This document shows, piece by piece, positions 8,097 to 18,590 of a stretch of DNA of 64,000 nt (its first letter is position 1; every line of letters begins with the position of its first letter). A model generated the notes under the pieces. It did not search any database. It had not been told where the DNA came from and was given only the letters and a program-made list of their open reading frames with translations. The position numbers and the translations under genes are program-made. The stretch is from Odontocerum albicorne (taxonomy: Eukaryota > Arthropoda > Insecta > Trichoptera > Odontoceridae): positions 19,104,479-19,168,478 of the forward strand of contig OX463841.1 in assembly GCA_949825065.1 (NCBI GenBank), in the 5' to 3' direction.

Positions 8097-9290
8097 AAAA
8101 ATACATTCATCACGCCGTTTCCCTGTTGGGTAGACAGAGATGACATAGCGTCAGACTTAATCTCAACACACATATTTCGTCTCTTCCACATCCATACACA
8201 TCATATAGCGTCTACGATTTATCCTCTTACTTTTCCTTCTTTCAAAACATCATTCACTTGGTCCAACCATACTTTCTTGGTCTTCTTTTACCACACCTTT
8301 TACGCACATTTGCCCTCGTTATTTGTTTTGTTAGTTTTTCTTAATTCATTCGTTCCACGCGCCCAAACCATCTCAGTGTGCTCTTCTTCATCTTACTCAA
8401 CACATCAATCTTGAGTTCATATTCATCCCTAATCACTTCATTCCGTATTATTATACATTCTCACCCCGTGTATTTTTCCAAGTTCTTTTTTCACTCCCAT
8501 CCATAAAAGTTGGTTGATACTAGAACACTGTTGTAGACTATCATTTTGATACTGTCCGGTTCGCGTATATATGTTTTAGTTATTTATCATATTTATCGCT
8601 ACACGCCGTTTGATATCTCTTCCATTATCGGAGAAAATATTATCTATGGTAACTAGCTGAATTATTCATATTTTTCTAATCTTTCATTACTCATCCATAC
8701 ATCGCGTTAACTTTTTCTTTCGCACTTTTTTATCACCATGACTTTGGATTTCGCAACATTAATTCCCAAATCTTTCTCTTTACATCTCTCATATAATTTA
8801 CTTGTCAGACTCTGTACTATAATTCATCCTCATTTTCCGCTAACACTATCATATCATCAGTATATGATACATAAACCCGCACATATATGTCAGACTCTGT
8901 AGTTCATCCTCATTTTCCGCTAACACTATCATATCATCAGTATATGATACATAAACCCGCACATATATGTCAGACTCTGTAGTTCATCCTCATTTTCCGC
9001 TAACACTATCATATCATCAGTATATGATACATAAACCCGCACATATATGTCAGACTCTGTAGTTCATCCTCATTTTCCGCTAACACTATCATATCATCAG
9101 TATATGATACATAAACCCGCACATATATGTCAGACTCTGTAGTTCATCCTCATTTTCCGCTAACACTATCATATCATCAGTATATGATACATAAACCCGC
9201 ACATATATGTCAGACTCTGTAGTTCATCCTCATTTTCCGCTAACACTATCATATCATCAGTATATGATACATAAACCCGCACATACTCGT
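8097..9290 (-). pseudogene. LINE RT-to-3' end, minus strand, tail to tail with previous copy
   Basis: From 8097 upward the minus strand carries the same 3' end family: CATCACGCCG tail, a VWLDQVNDVLKE-like block, the RMNE block, and the ELNSRLMC-like region. Farther in is the RT core: SYTDDMIVLAENEDEL (the YxDD catalytic box, here YTDD), ERCKEKDLGINVAKSKVMV and KKELGKI. It is inactivated by stops and by expansion of the YxDD region into a minisatellite (8806-9283). The RT fingers and endonuclease are absent. Confidence 0.7.
8806..9283. repeat. 80-bp minisatellite derived from the LINE RT YxDD region
   Basis: One 85-bp ancestral unit (8806-8890) is followed by five virtually identical 80-bp units beginning CAGACTCTGTAGTTCATCC at 8891, 8971, 9051, 9131 and 9211. 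The unit is the reverse complement of RT codons around YTDDMIVLAENEDEL. As 80 is not a multiple of three, each unit shifts the frame. The last unit carries a 6-bp insertion (CTCGTA) at its CACATA|TATG position. Confidence 0.95.
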
Positions 9291-9291
9291 A

Positions 9292-10310
9292 TATGAACAA
9301 TGTATTGTATATTATATTGTAAAAGATAAAACAACTATTTTTATAAGTTTTCCCGACAAAGAACCTGATAAAGGAGCTCGAAAGTTGAGTTGCGATAGTA
9401 ACATCAAATATGTGAAATTCACAAAGTAACTTTCATGTAGTGTGAAACAAATAAATTCAATTAACTTCCGGCCATACCAAGTTCGCGGAACATCGATTAT
9501 GGAGCGTAGATATTGGGGATATAGAGACATTTTTCCAACGTATCTAAAGGTTACCGTTGAGCTGGTGCAGCATAGGAAATGTCAGTTTCACATGGACTTG
9601 GAGGCTACGGCTCTCACGGCACCACATTGCGCGATATATTCTCCCCATATTAGTACCCCGTACTCCAGGGGTCGGGAAACTGTCGAATCATTACAGCTAT
9701 CCTTAATCAACCACATTTCTCCTGACCAAATAATTGACTTAGTGCATGGCGTAATTCTTAATTGATGCGACTTACAATAGTTTTATAGTTTTCTCAAAAT
9801 TTTGGGAAACATTTCGACACTTCCTAAATCTTTAAAGGTCTTCTATTGTATAAATAATTCTATATTTGTTTGTTTTAATTAAATTTTATTTCATCTCTAT
9901 CTGTGGTATCTGGCCTGTCGGTGATACAGCTATCCTTTTCATAATACGGTGTGGCGTCAGCAGAGGATGAAATCTCCCTCGGGGACAGCTCTTTCATCAA
10001 AGTGCTACTAATTCCAATGTTCTTATTAATGTACGATTGCACTTTAATGGAACCTTATTAGTTCTAGGGACAGTATGGGTGGAGTATCATAACATTCCTT
10101 GTAAAAATCTCAATTTAAAATGTTCATTCATCCATATGCCGCGTTTCAATGTACCCACCCACACTGGTTATGTGAACACGTTGGAGATCATAGTCGGAAG
10201 AAAACGTTGGGTGACAATATTGTCTTCGGCCCCGTTAATCGAACTTTCGGGTTTGTAACAACTTGAATAGGTAAATAACTCGCTGTACTTATAATATTTT
10301 TTTAACATCT
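9292..10310. other. Unassigned; one 107-codon open frame
   Basis: An open frame on the plus strand (9442-9765) of moderate G+C has no pattern that I recognise (it includes RRYWGYRDIFPTYLKVT and HCAIYSPHIS). The rest is AT-rich. I cannot tell whether it is host-derived or an old element, and it is not given as a gene. Confidence 0.25.
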
Positions 10311-10472
10311 GTTTATGAGACTGTGGCCCTGGATGGAACACAAGCTTCTTACTAACTAGGCAGTGTTTATGAGACTGGGGCCCTGGATGGAACACAAGCT
10401 TCTTACTAACTAGGCAGTGTTTATGAGACTGGGGCCCTGGATGGAACACAAGCTTCTTACTAAGTAGGCACA
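10311..10472. repeat. 54-bp tandem repeat, 3 units
   Basis: The units start GTTTATGAGACTG at 10311, 10365 and 10419 and include GGCCCTGGATGGAACACAAG. The period is 18 codons, so the minus-strand frame stays open as an 18-residue repeat (FHPGPQSHKHCLVSKKLV). No protein context was found. Confidence 0.95.
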
Positions 10473-12430
10473 GTGTTCCCTGCGTTTGAAAAACGACTGC
10501 ATTATTTTTTCAAGCAATTGACCTTACACATTTGTGCAAAATGCAGTCGATGATACGTTAAGACGCATCAAAGTGAAAAGAATAATATGTTCTGCATTAT
10601 TATAAAGCTGTCGTTTTTTTCTCTGTAATATTTATACGAAATAAATTCATCAAGTCTGAAAAATATACTCCGTATAAGTATTTTAGGGAAGGCAAACCTT
10701 ATATCAAAAGCGGTCAAGAATGTTACAGTTAAAATGTTTGCCGACCTCTGCTGTCCCCGGTAGTCTGCTCATGTTACTCACGGCATTTCCCATCATTCAC
10801 AATTCCTTTCTGTTCAATATCCATTGATTGTTTCCGGGTTTCTTGTTATTACTCAAACAAGGATTCCCTTACAGAACTGTTTTGCTAATGCCAAGTGTTG
10901 ACATTACGACTATATTGCTGCTTACTTGTGCCAGCGGCTGCTGAAAGTTTTCTCTGGGTTTTTAGTCCAACAGTCCTAGGACTTACAACAAATTATATTA
11001 GAATGTGTAAATAACAAACACTTGTCTACTGGTCAACCATTAGATATATCATTGTTGGTACGAATGGTCTGGTCTGGTGTATAGTGGATTTTAAAAATGT
11101 ATTTTTAACGTATTGAATGAAATCGTACGTTAAGATGGCGGCAGTACACCTGAATTTAATTAATGAACTTGTAAAAATCATAAACACAATACTTTGAGGC
11201 GAATCTATTTATAGGAAATTCGAAGTTTCTACCTAATTTAGAAACGCTTCATTCTTTCAAGTTTTGGAAATATTATTTTTAGATAAGTTGACCTTATTCA
11301 ATTGTGTTAAAATATATTAAGTCTCAAGTAATTCATATTGAAAAATGTTATTTTGCACATATGTATCGGATCAGTTGATCCTTAGATTACAGGTACTGTG
11401 TGGGTTTATTCACGTTTCTTATTTCAATAAATATTAATTTTTACTCACTTGAAAATAATAACGTTAACAGTGTCCCATATAAGAAACTTAGTAAATGCTT
11501 TGTACCTGAAATCATTTAAAATATCCAGAAAAAAAATTTTATACAAGTGAATTTCAAAATTCACAACATCGAATACGAGTTTTATAATTATATAGGTCAA
11601 ATAGATTGTTTGCATTTATATTGTTGGCATACTGTATGAGCGACTTAAACATCAAACTTCAATAAAATCATGCGAAAGGTCGGTACCCTCTTTATTGGTG
11701 CGGACGTAGGAATATTTATTTCATTTTTTATATAAAATAATATAGCTGTTATAATTTTACCCTGGGTTTGCTCAGACAAAAACAATAATTTGATAAAATT
11801 TCGCTTATTTTCGTCAACTTGAGAATGTATCAAACGATAAAAACGAAATATAACTTTCATGTAAGTGCGCGATAATGTTAAGAAAACGAAACAACATCCT
11901 TTTATCATTGTCTTGATTCTTTGTTTCGCAATGACAAAATGGTGGTGAGCATATTTTAGAAATGTATTCTTTAAATATTCATAGTGAATGTCTGTTCGAG
12001 GTCCGTTGTATTTCCTATTTTCGCGAGGCGAGTGCAGCTAGACATTTGCGTTATAGTAATTCATCACGTTCATGCACTTAATGAATCAGATTATCGTGAG
12101 ATCATTGTTCCATACTTCTCTCCTCCCCCGTCTAACTGTATCATTATGTCGTGTATTTTCTATGAAAATTGCTCAAGTTGCTCTCGATGTTCTTTTATTG
12201 TACGATGCTATTCCCGCGAGCAACGTACCTATATAATATACTCAGGTAAATGCATTATGTACTCGTAAATTGCCCGGTATCATTTTCTTATTTACTCTAT
12301 CCATCTTACTATTATACTATATAAGCCTGTGTCATACAAAACACGTTGAAAAACGAATGAATCTTTCTACAAAATGTCAAATTGAATATTTTGTTACCAC
12401 TCTTTAATACGAGTACAATCTATAATATTA
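10473..12430. other. No gene seen
   Basis: AT-rich sequence. Open frames at 11645-11908 (minus) and 11984-12268 (plus) are short with no recognisable pattern. Isolated TA-CGAG-TA octamers occur near 12260 and 12409. Confidence 0.5.
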
Positions 12431-12439
12431 TAGTGTCAA

Positions 12440-12722
12440 TGTTTGAAAGGCGTGATGAATACATCAGAAATGAATAGGTACATGGATAAAATGGATTTTT
12501 TAATTAAGATGCAGAAAAGAGCTTTAAAATGGTTTGAACATGTTGAGAGAATGAATGATGAAATAATGACTAAACAAATATAGATATAAGTCAGAAGTGC
12601 AACGTGTGCGAGATGTATGAATATGGAGGAGGCGAAAGTGATGTGCTTGGGTGGAAAAGTTTGAAGATCTGTTGTATCTGCCTATCTCGCAAGGGACACG
12701 CCGTGATATGTATGTATTTATG
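12440..12722 (+). pseudogene. LINE 3' end fragment, plus strand
   Basis: KMQKRALKWFEHVERMND at about 12510 is the LINE block K-x-x-x-L-x-W-F-G-H-V-E-R-M. A degraded 3' region follows, with CGCAAGGGACACGCCGTGAT and a TATGTATG tail. It belongs to the same family as the copies at 7585 and 22085. Confidence 0.6.
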
Positions 12723-12764
12723 CACTCTCTAATATTATAAATCAATGTAATTGAACTGTCTCAA

Positions 12765-13895
12765 AATACTGACACTGGATAAGTTTTAACCTAAAACTGT
12801 TGATCCTATAAAATACTAACATTGTATAAGTTTTAACCTAAAACTGTTGACCCTATAAAATACTGACACTGGATAAGTTTTAACCTAAAACTGTTGATCC
12901 TATAAAATACTGACACTGGATAAGTTTTAACCTAAAACTGTTGATCCTATAAAATACTAAAACTGGATAAGTTTTAACCTAAAACTGTTGATCCTATAAA
13001 ATACTGACACTGAATAAGTTTTAACCTAAAACTGTTGATCCTATAAAATACTGACACTGGATAAGTTTTAACCTAAAACTGTTGATCCTATAAAATACTG
13101 ACACTGGATAAGTTTTAACCTAAAACTGTTGATCCTATAAAATACTGACACTGGATAAGTTTTAACCTAAAACTGTTGATCCTATAAAATACTAACATTG
13201 GATAAGTTTTAACCTAAAACTGTTGATCCTATAAAATACTAACATTGGATAAGTTTTAACCTAAAACTGTTGACCCTATAAAATACTGACACTGGATAAG
13301 TTTTAACCTAAAACTGTTGATCCTATAAAATACTGACACTGGATAAGTTTTAACCTAAAACTGTTGATCCTATAAAATACTAACACTGGATAAGTTTTAA
13401 CCTAAAACTGTTGATCCTATAAAATACTGACACTGGATAAGTTTTAATCTAAAACTGTTGATCCTATAAAATACTAACACTGGATAAGTTTTAACCTAAA
13501 ACTGTTGATCCTATAAAATACTGACACTGGATAAGTTTTAACCTAAAACTGTTGATCCTATAAAATACTAACATTGGATAAGTTTTAACCTAAAACTGTT
13601 GACCCTATAAAATACTGACACTGGATAAGTTTTAACCTAAAACTGTTGATCCTATAAAATACTGACACTGGATAAGTTTTAACCTAAAACTGTTGATCCT
13701 ATAAAATACTATCACTGGATAAGTTTTAACCTAAAACTGTTGATCCTATAAAATACTGACACTGGATAAGTTTTAACCTAAAACTGTTGATTCTATAAAA
13801 TACTAACACTGGATAAGTTTTAACCTAAAACTGTTGATCCTATAAAATACTGACACTGGATAAGTTTTAACCTAAAACTGTTGATCCTATAAAAT
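12765..13895. repeat. 47-bp minisatellite, about 24 units, with higher-order variants
   Basis: Unit: ACTGACACTGGATAAG, then TTTTAACCTAAAACTG, then TTGATCCTATAAAAT. Variant sites (GACACTGG/AACATTGG/AACACTGG and GATCC/GACCC) are not random: three of the four AACATT units (units 2, 11 and 18 by my count) also carry GACCC and each is followed by two GACACT-GATCC units and then one odd unit. This suggests past duplication of multi-unit blocks. It is non-coding. The flank 13896-14384 is AT-rich with nothing else seen. Confidence 0.95.
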
Positions 13896-14384
13896 TTTGT
13901 CATATTCATTCTTCTATCAGTAAAATGCTTTATACGCGATTTCCCAATTTCGAAAGATATCACACTGGCTGGTATGAGGCCTTGTTTAGATTTAAAAAAA
14001 AAACAATCCTTTTTTTAGATAATACTTACTAAATATTTTAACAAAAGAGAAACCTAACACGTACGAGTATATTCGACTATGGGAAATTTTTTGTTTCTGG
14101 CTATTGAATATTTAAATTCGCGATATTCATATGATTATTGTATGATCAAATGTATGGTGTAAGCACCTTTCAATTTTCAATCCAAATCAATTTGTAATAC
14201 CTTCCCATATATGTTAGCTCCTTCGATTAATTTGACTTCTTATGTTTAGATCTTTCGAAATTCAATAATAATCAATCCACCCATAATTTCCATCGTCTTC
14301 TACTACGCCTTCCAATCTCATTTGTTTGTCAGTTGCAAGTCACCTGGGTGGTTCGTTCTATCATCGCATCATCGCAGAAAACCT

Positions 14385-14545
14385 ACTCAACATCATCCCG
14401 CCATGTCCCTGTTGAGGTAGGCAGAGAGAACAAATTCCATTTCACTCGATCCTGACACACATATTTCGCTTCTCCTCGTCATGCATACTCTCCTATTATG
14501 AGTATAAAGACATTTCACTCTTCCTTCGTTCAGAATTTGATTGAA
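14385..14545 (-). pseudogene. LINE 3' end fragment, minus strand
   Basis: It starts with CATCATCCCGCCATGTCCC and GTTGAGGTAGGCAGAGAG, the reverse complement of the LINE 3' ending (CTCTCTGCCTACC). A CACACATATTTCGCTTCTCC block homologous to 8166-8180 follows. It ends near a CAGAATTTGATTG block also seen at 53506. Confidence 0.55.
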
Positions 14546-14689
14546 TCAGTCGAAAATGCAAATAAATATAAAATTATTTGAGAAATCCATTTGATTTTGT
14601 ATTGTTCGATTCGCTCTAGTGATATAGGAAAATACGTTTAAACCAAATAATCTAACTTGATTCCAACGAGATGTCGTTACCACGATAGT

Positions 14690-15110
14690 ATTTATAGCTT
14701 TACCGATTCGAAGTGCTTGACAATATACTCGTTAAATGCGATTCAGCAGCAGCAAACACCCTTGGATTCGATTTGAGGTTGCACCAAGTCGCGGAACATT
14801 GCAGGAGTGCAGAATACTCCCGGCTGCGATTTAGCAACCGTGCTGGTACCTCCGTTGGATGATAATAATAAGTTTTATTACCCAAAGCGCGCGTCGTGGC
14901 TCACAATACAGCGCTCACCGTGAAGGGGGCGGCGGTACATCTCAATTCCGATAATTGCACTAGAATAACAACATTACGTTGTGCAAACATTGCGGGCCTG
15001 TCGCAATGAGGAAGCGGTGAGGGTTATGTAAGGGAGCGCGGTACGCCACTTTGCGCTGGTGGATCATTTCTCTCGAGGATCCTCGCAGTGGCTTATCCTC
15101 CTTCAATACA
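14690..15110. other. GC-rich unique segment, unassigned
   Basis: A local rise in G+C with several CpG-containing stretches (14880-15090). A 61-codon minus-strand open frame (14700-14885) has no recognisable domain. It could be a host untranslated or regulatory region. A Tc1-like element begins 100 bp downstream. Confidence 0.25.
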
Positions 15111-15224
15111 TTTTATTATATTATAGATACCTGACAATTGGGACTATTTATGGCTGTATCGAAATAGCGAATTGAAACCACACTTACGGACAGAAAAATA
15201 TTACAAAATAAATATATACACATA

Positions 15225-16298
15225 GTCCTGCCATAAATACTGTTACACAAATTCAGACACTCATAAAATCTAAATAATAGCAAGTAGAAACCTAAAACCT
15301 TTTTTAAGGTAATTCTCCATCCCTTGTGGTGTTGCTATAATCAGTTAGTCACTGAACGTTGACCAGTAAACATGGAGTAGGGCGGTAAAGAAAACCATGT
15401 CGCTGTAATTGCGTTACGTAAAGTTGGAAAGACGCCGGGAGACATTTTAAATTATTTAACATCTTTGGGTATCAATCGTCAGTTTGTATATCGTACTATT
15501 AATCGATTCTAAGATACTCAAGGTATTGAAGATCGGCAAAGAAGTGGTCGACCGCGAATCGTAACAATATGCATCGCAAAATCCTATTTTCCGATGAAAA
15601 AATTTTCAACATTGAAGAAAATTGTAATAAGCAAAATGATCGGGTGTGCGCACATAGCTCTCGAGAGGCCACTCAAGTCATTCATAGAGTTCAGAGAGAT
15701 CATCATCCAGCATCTGTGATGGTTTAGTAGGGTGTCTCATACGAAGGGGTTACTGAGCTACATTTTTGTGCTCAGGGTGTGAAGACAAGTGCAAATTTAT
15801 ACCAAAATGACATTTTGGGTCGTCAAGCCTCATAATAAGATCATTTTTAATTCAGGTCATTGGATCTTTCAACTAGATTCTGCTCCAGCCCACAAGGCAA
15901 AGTTCACCCAGTAATGGCTAGAAATTCATACACCAGAGTTTATTAGAGCTGAAGATCGGCCTTCTGGAAGCCCAGATTTAAATCCACTGGACTACAACAT
16001 GTGGTCAGGGTTGGAGAACATGGCCTGTAGCAGACGACATCCAAATTTGGAGAGTCTGAAACAATCACTGAAGAAAGCGTGGCCAATTTTCCAATGGACA
16101 TCGTGCGTACTGCCGTTGACGATTGACCGTCACGTTTAAAGGCCTGTGTGAAGGAAAAAGGGAGGATATTTTGAAAAAGATGTATGTTTTCATTTAAGAC
16201 GATATTTGTGTAAGTCTAACAATATAATAAATCATTTGTAAGATGCACTGTTTTTTTATTATAATCCAAACACTTTGTAACAGCACTTATGGCAAGAC
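15225..16298 (+). mobile_element. Tc1-like DD37D element, internally deleted
   Basis: The inverted terminal repeats read GTCCTGCCATAAATACTGTT (left) and GTCTTGCCATAAGTGCTGTT (right, reverse complement), flanked by TA at 15223-15224 and 16299-16300. The transposase remnant shows an HTH part (VAVIALRKVGKTPGDILNYL, then FVYRTINRF), a gap, and then KILFSDEKIFNIEEN with the first catalytic aspartate, HSSREATQVIHRVQRDHHPA, and frameshifted SAPAHKAK, PEFIRAEDRPSGSPDLNPLD and MACSRRHPNLESL. A longer relative lies at 58181-59464 on the opposite strand. The linker between the HTH and the catalytic part has been deleted. Confidence 0.85.
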
Positions 16299-16300
16299 TA

Positions 16301-17511
16301 GGACTAGGTAGTTGAGTGTAAGGGTAGGAAGGGTAGGAAGGCGGTGGTGGTGGCTGGCTGTAGCAATTACATTAGATATTTCCTCGCATCTGTATATTTA
16401 AAAAAGAAACATATTTGTTAAGTAAACGATTGAAAACTTACTAAGGGGTAGTGGAATTTGTAAATAATTTTAAATAACCACTAAATATTTTTTACACATT
16501 ACGCCATGCACTTTTTAGGTGCGCAGAGAGAAAACGTATTTATGCCTTCCCATCGACGTATACAGCTTTTGCCTCGTGTACATTCATCTATCTCGTCATA
16601 CATGCTCTTCTATTTCTTTTTCTTCTCATACTTCCTTCAGTTAAAATGTATTAATTTTCCAAGAGTAAAGCGAGTATTTATCATCATGAAAATCCATATT
16701 AATAAATAAATAAATATACAACCCGCATTTTAACCTGTTTTGAGATTTTTGAGAAAATGTTATAAACGGCAAGTACGGGTTGATACGGAATAATATTTTA
16801 ATATTGAATTTATGTAAAAAATACACGTTTTATGGATAGATCATTTTTGCGTTTATGCAAGTACATATTTATGAGTTTATTTATGTATATATTAATGAGT
16901 CATCTATTCCCATTAGATATCAAAAAGAAACTAAAATACCGGGCATATTTAGATTAGTTATTTCACATCAACGTAAAAAAGAGTAAATTTAACACGAGTC
17001 TTATACCTCCTTACTTGAGCATAACATCAATAAAATTTTCTATATACGAGTACATAATATATATAAACAAATGTAATTGAATATAACGTATACAATTATC
17101 TATTTTGTAGCACTTTGATCAATATATTGTAATACAATAGTAATTTTTTTTTCAATACAATAGTAATTTTTTTTAGTTCATGTTTTGATGATCATTTGAC
17201 CCTGCAGAGCTTTAATCCCCAGAACTATCTTTCCATTTCGGACTACCTTGGATATTTTCTTTCTGCTACTCCATAGCTTCTCCAGAAACCACTACATTTT
17301 TCACTCTCCCTAAGAGAGTCTCGAGACAGGAGGTAGAAATGCGAGTGGCGGGGATTAATGTAATAAGTGGAATAAAAAGTAATGTATTATTAAATATTCT
17401 AATATGGGGTTTCACAGAGTAAAAGCCAAAACCTTAAATAAATTTCCGCATGTTGATTACGAGAGGTATGTAAATTTTAATAACGATACTAAGGTATATT
17501 TGAATAACGAT
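16301..17511. other. No gene seen
   Basis: AT-rich. It contains a G-rich patch near 16318-16365 and a small direct duplication (AATACAATAGTAATTTTTTT at about 17130 and 17155). Open frames of 60-67 codons lack any pattern. Confidence 0.5.
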
Positions 17512-17719
17512 GACCTCCGTGACCTAGTTGGTAAGACGCCTGACTCCCAACCCGCAGGTTGCGGGTTCAAATCCCGCTGAAACCCTGATTATTTTTAAAT
17601 ATTTCAGTCTGATTTTCACTTTAGGCCTCCTTAATACCATTCTGATTGGTTGGAAAAGATTGTCACATGGCAATAAGCCCGCCAGGTTGTACTGTATATG
17701 TACAACGAAAGTGTAATAC
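17512..17719 (+). mobile_element. tRNA-derived SINE, best-preserved copy
   Basis: GACCTCCGTGACCTAGTTGG supplies the A-box region, and GGTTGCGGGTTCAAATCCC near 17557-17575 a perfect pol III B-box. The body includes CAGTCTGATTTTCAC, GGCCTCCTTAATACC, TTCTGATTGGTTGGAAAAG, TCACATGGCAATAAGCCCG and CCAGGTTGTACTG, with tail AAAGTGTAATAC. At about 208 bp this is the reference copy for the family in the window. Confidence 0.85.
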
Positions 17720-17737
17720 TGCACAATAACGTTACCG

Positions 17738-17890
17738 ATGGACGGTCAGTCAAGGACCCTAGAAGTGACCGCCACTGGTTCTGTGCCGCTGCAGTTGCCA
17801 CCTGCGTGCTTGACGTTCTGCTTGATGCGCTTCGTGAAGAGCATAGAGGAGCTGCAGCCAACGCGGGAGGAATGCCAATCTAATGAATAG
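17738..17890 (+). CDS. Candidate small ORF or exon, unidentified
   Basis: Fifty codons from ATG to TAG in a GC-rich island (17740-17940): MDGQSRTLEVTATGSVPLQL, with the later part containing CLMRFVKSIEELQPTREECQ. The composition is far from the AT-rich flanks, and the C-terminal part looks like an amphipathic helix. However, the minus strand is also open over the same DNA (17746-17940), so the coding strand is undecided. It starts 19 bp past a SINE. I do not recognise a family. Confidence 0.25.
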   Translation: MDGQSRTLEVTATGSVPLQLPPACLTFCLMRFVKSIEELQPTREECQSNE

Positions 17891-18382
17891 CGCAGCGCGG
17901 TGAAAGTGAAAGCGCGCAGCCGCAGCCACAACCGATACATGATTCTGTCTTAACAACGAATACCATACATTTAAAATTGACTCGTACTACTCTTCACGCG
18001 AGAACAAGTTACATTTCCGCTTCTTTATAACGATCTCGCTCTACACTTCAAGATCATGAAAATTCCTTTCCAAAAAAAAAAATATTATTTTTTTTGTGAA
18101 TGAAGTTAAACATACCATACCTCCTTCTATTTCTATGACTTATTACATTTCCTTCTTTCTTAATTACAATACATTCACTTGGTTAATCAATTGTGGACAC
18201 TAATTAGAAGCAGGAACTCTTAAAATGCTTCGGGGTTTTCTTAACAAATCCTTTTGGACTGTCATCCTGGGTCATTATTTATTTCGACTATACTCGATAT
18301 CTGTCCAAACAACGGATGCAGCATTGCTATTATCAATGGTCTGGTGGATAGAAGACATGTTATTAATTATTGGCATGGCTTG

Positions 18383-18580
18383 CTTTTATGTAGTTCAGAC
18401 CGTGGCGCTTTTGAGCTGTATCTTATGCATTGAAATACTCGTACACATTGCTCTAGAGATTAGCTTATTACGAAACATCGCTTTTATGTAGTTCAGACCG
18501 TGGCGCTTTTGAGCTGTATCTTATGCATTGAAATACTCGTACACATTGCTCTAGAGATTAGCTTATTACGAAACATCGCT
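18383..18580. repeat. 98-bp direct duplication
   Basis: Two near-identical 98-bp units (18383 and 18481), each with GTAGTTCAGACCGTGGCGCT, GAGCTGTATCTTATGC and a TACTCGTA octamer. The preceding 18300-18380 shares GCAGCATTGCT...TCAATGGTCTG with 27757-27782, so this is part of a dispersed repeat. Confidence 0.9.
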
Positions 18581-18590
18581 TTTAAAAATA

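Noticed and set aside
7805..8191. Hydrophobic ORFs on the minus strand around 7.6-8.4 kb as membrane proteins
   Set aside because: They are antisense or out-of-frame readings of LINE 3' ends.
8806..9283. CRISPR-like regular array
   Set aside because: The 80-bp units are contiguous identical repeats with no variable spacers, and the DNA is eukaryotic; it is a minisatellite from a LINE.
16318..16365. G-quadruplex candidate
   Set aside because: Only two GGG runs with longer GG runs; too weak to report.
17512..17590. A true tRNA gene
   Set aside because: The A and B boxes are present, but the arms do not close into a cloverleaf that I can draw and the same sequence recurs with a SINE body and tail.
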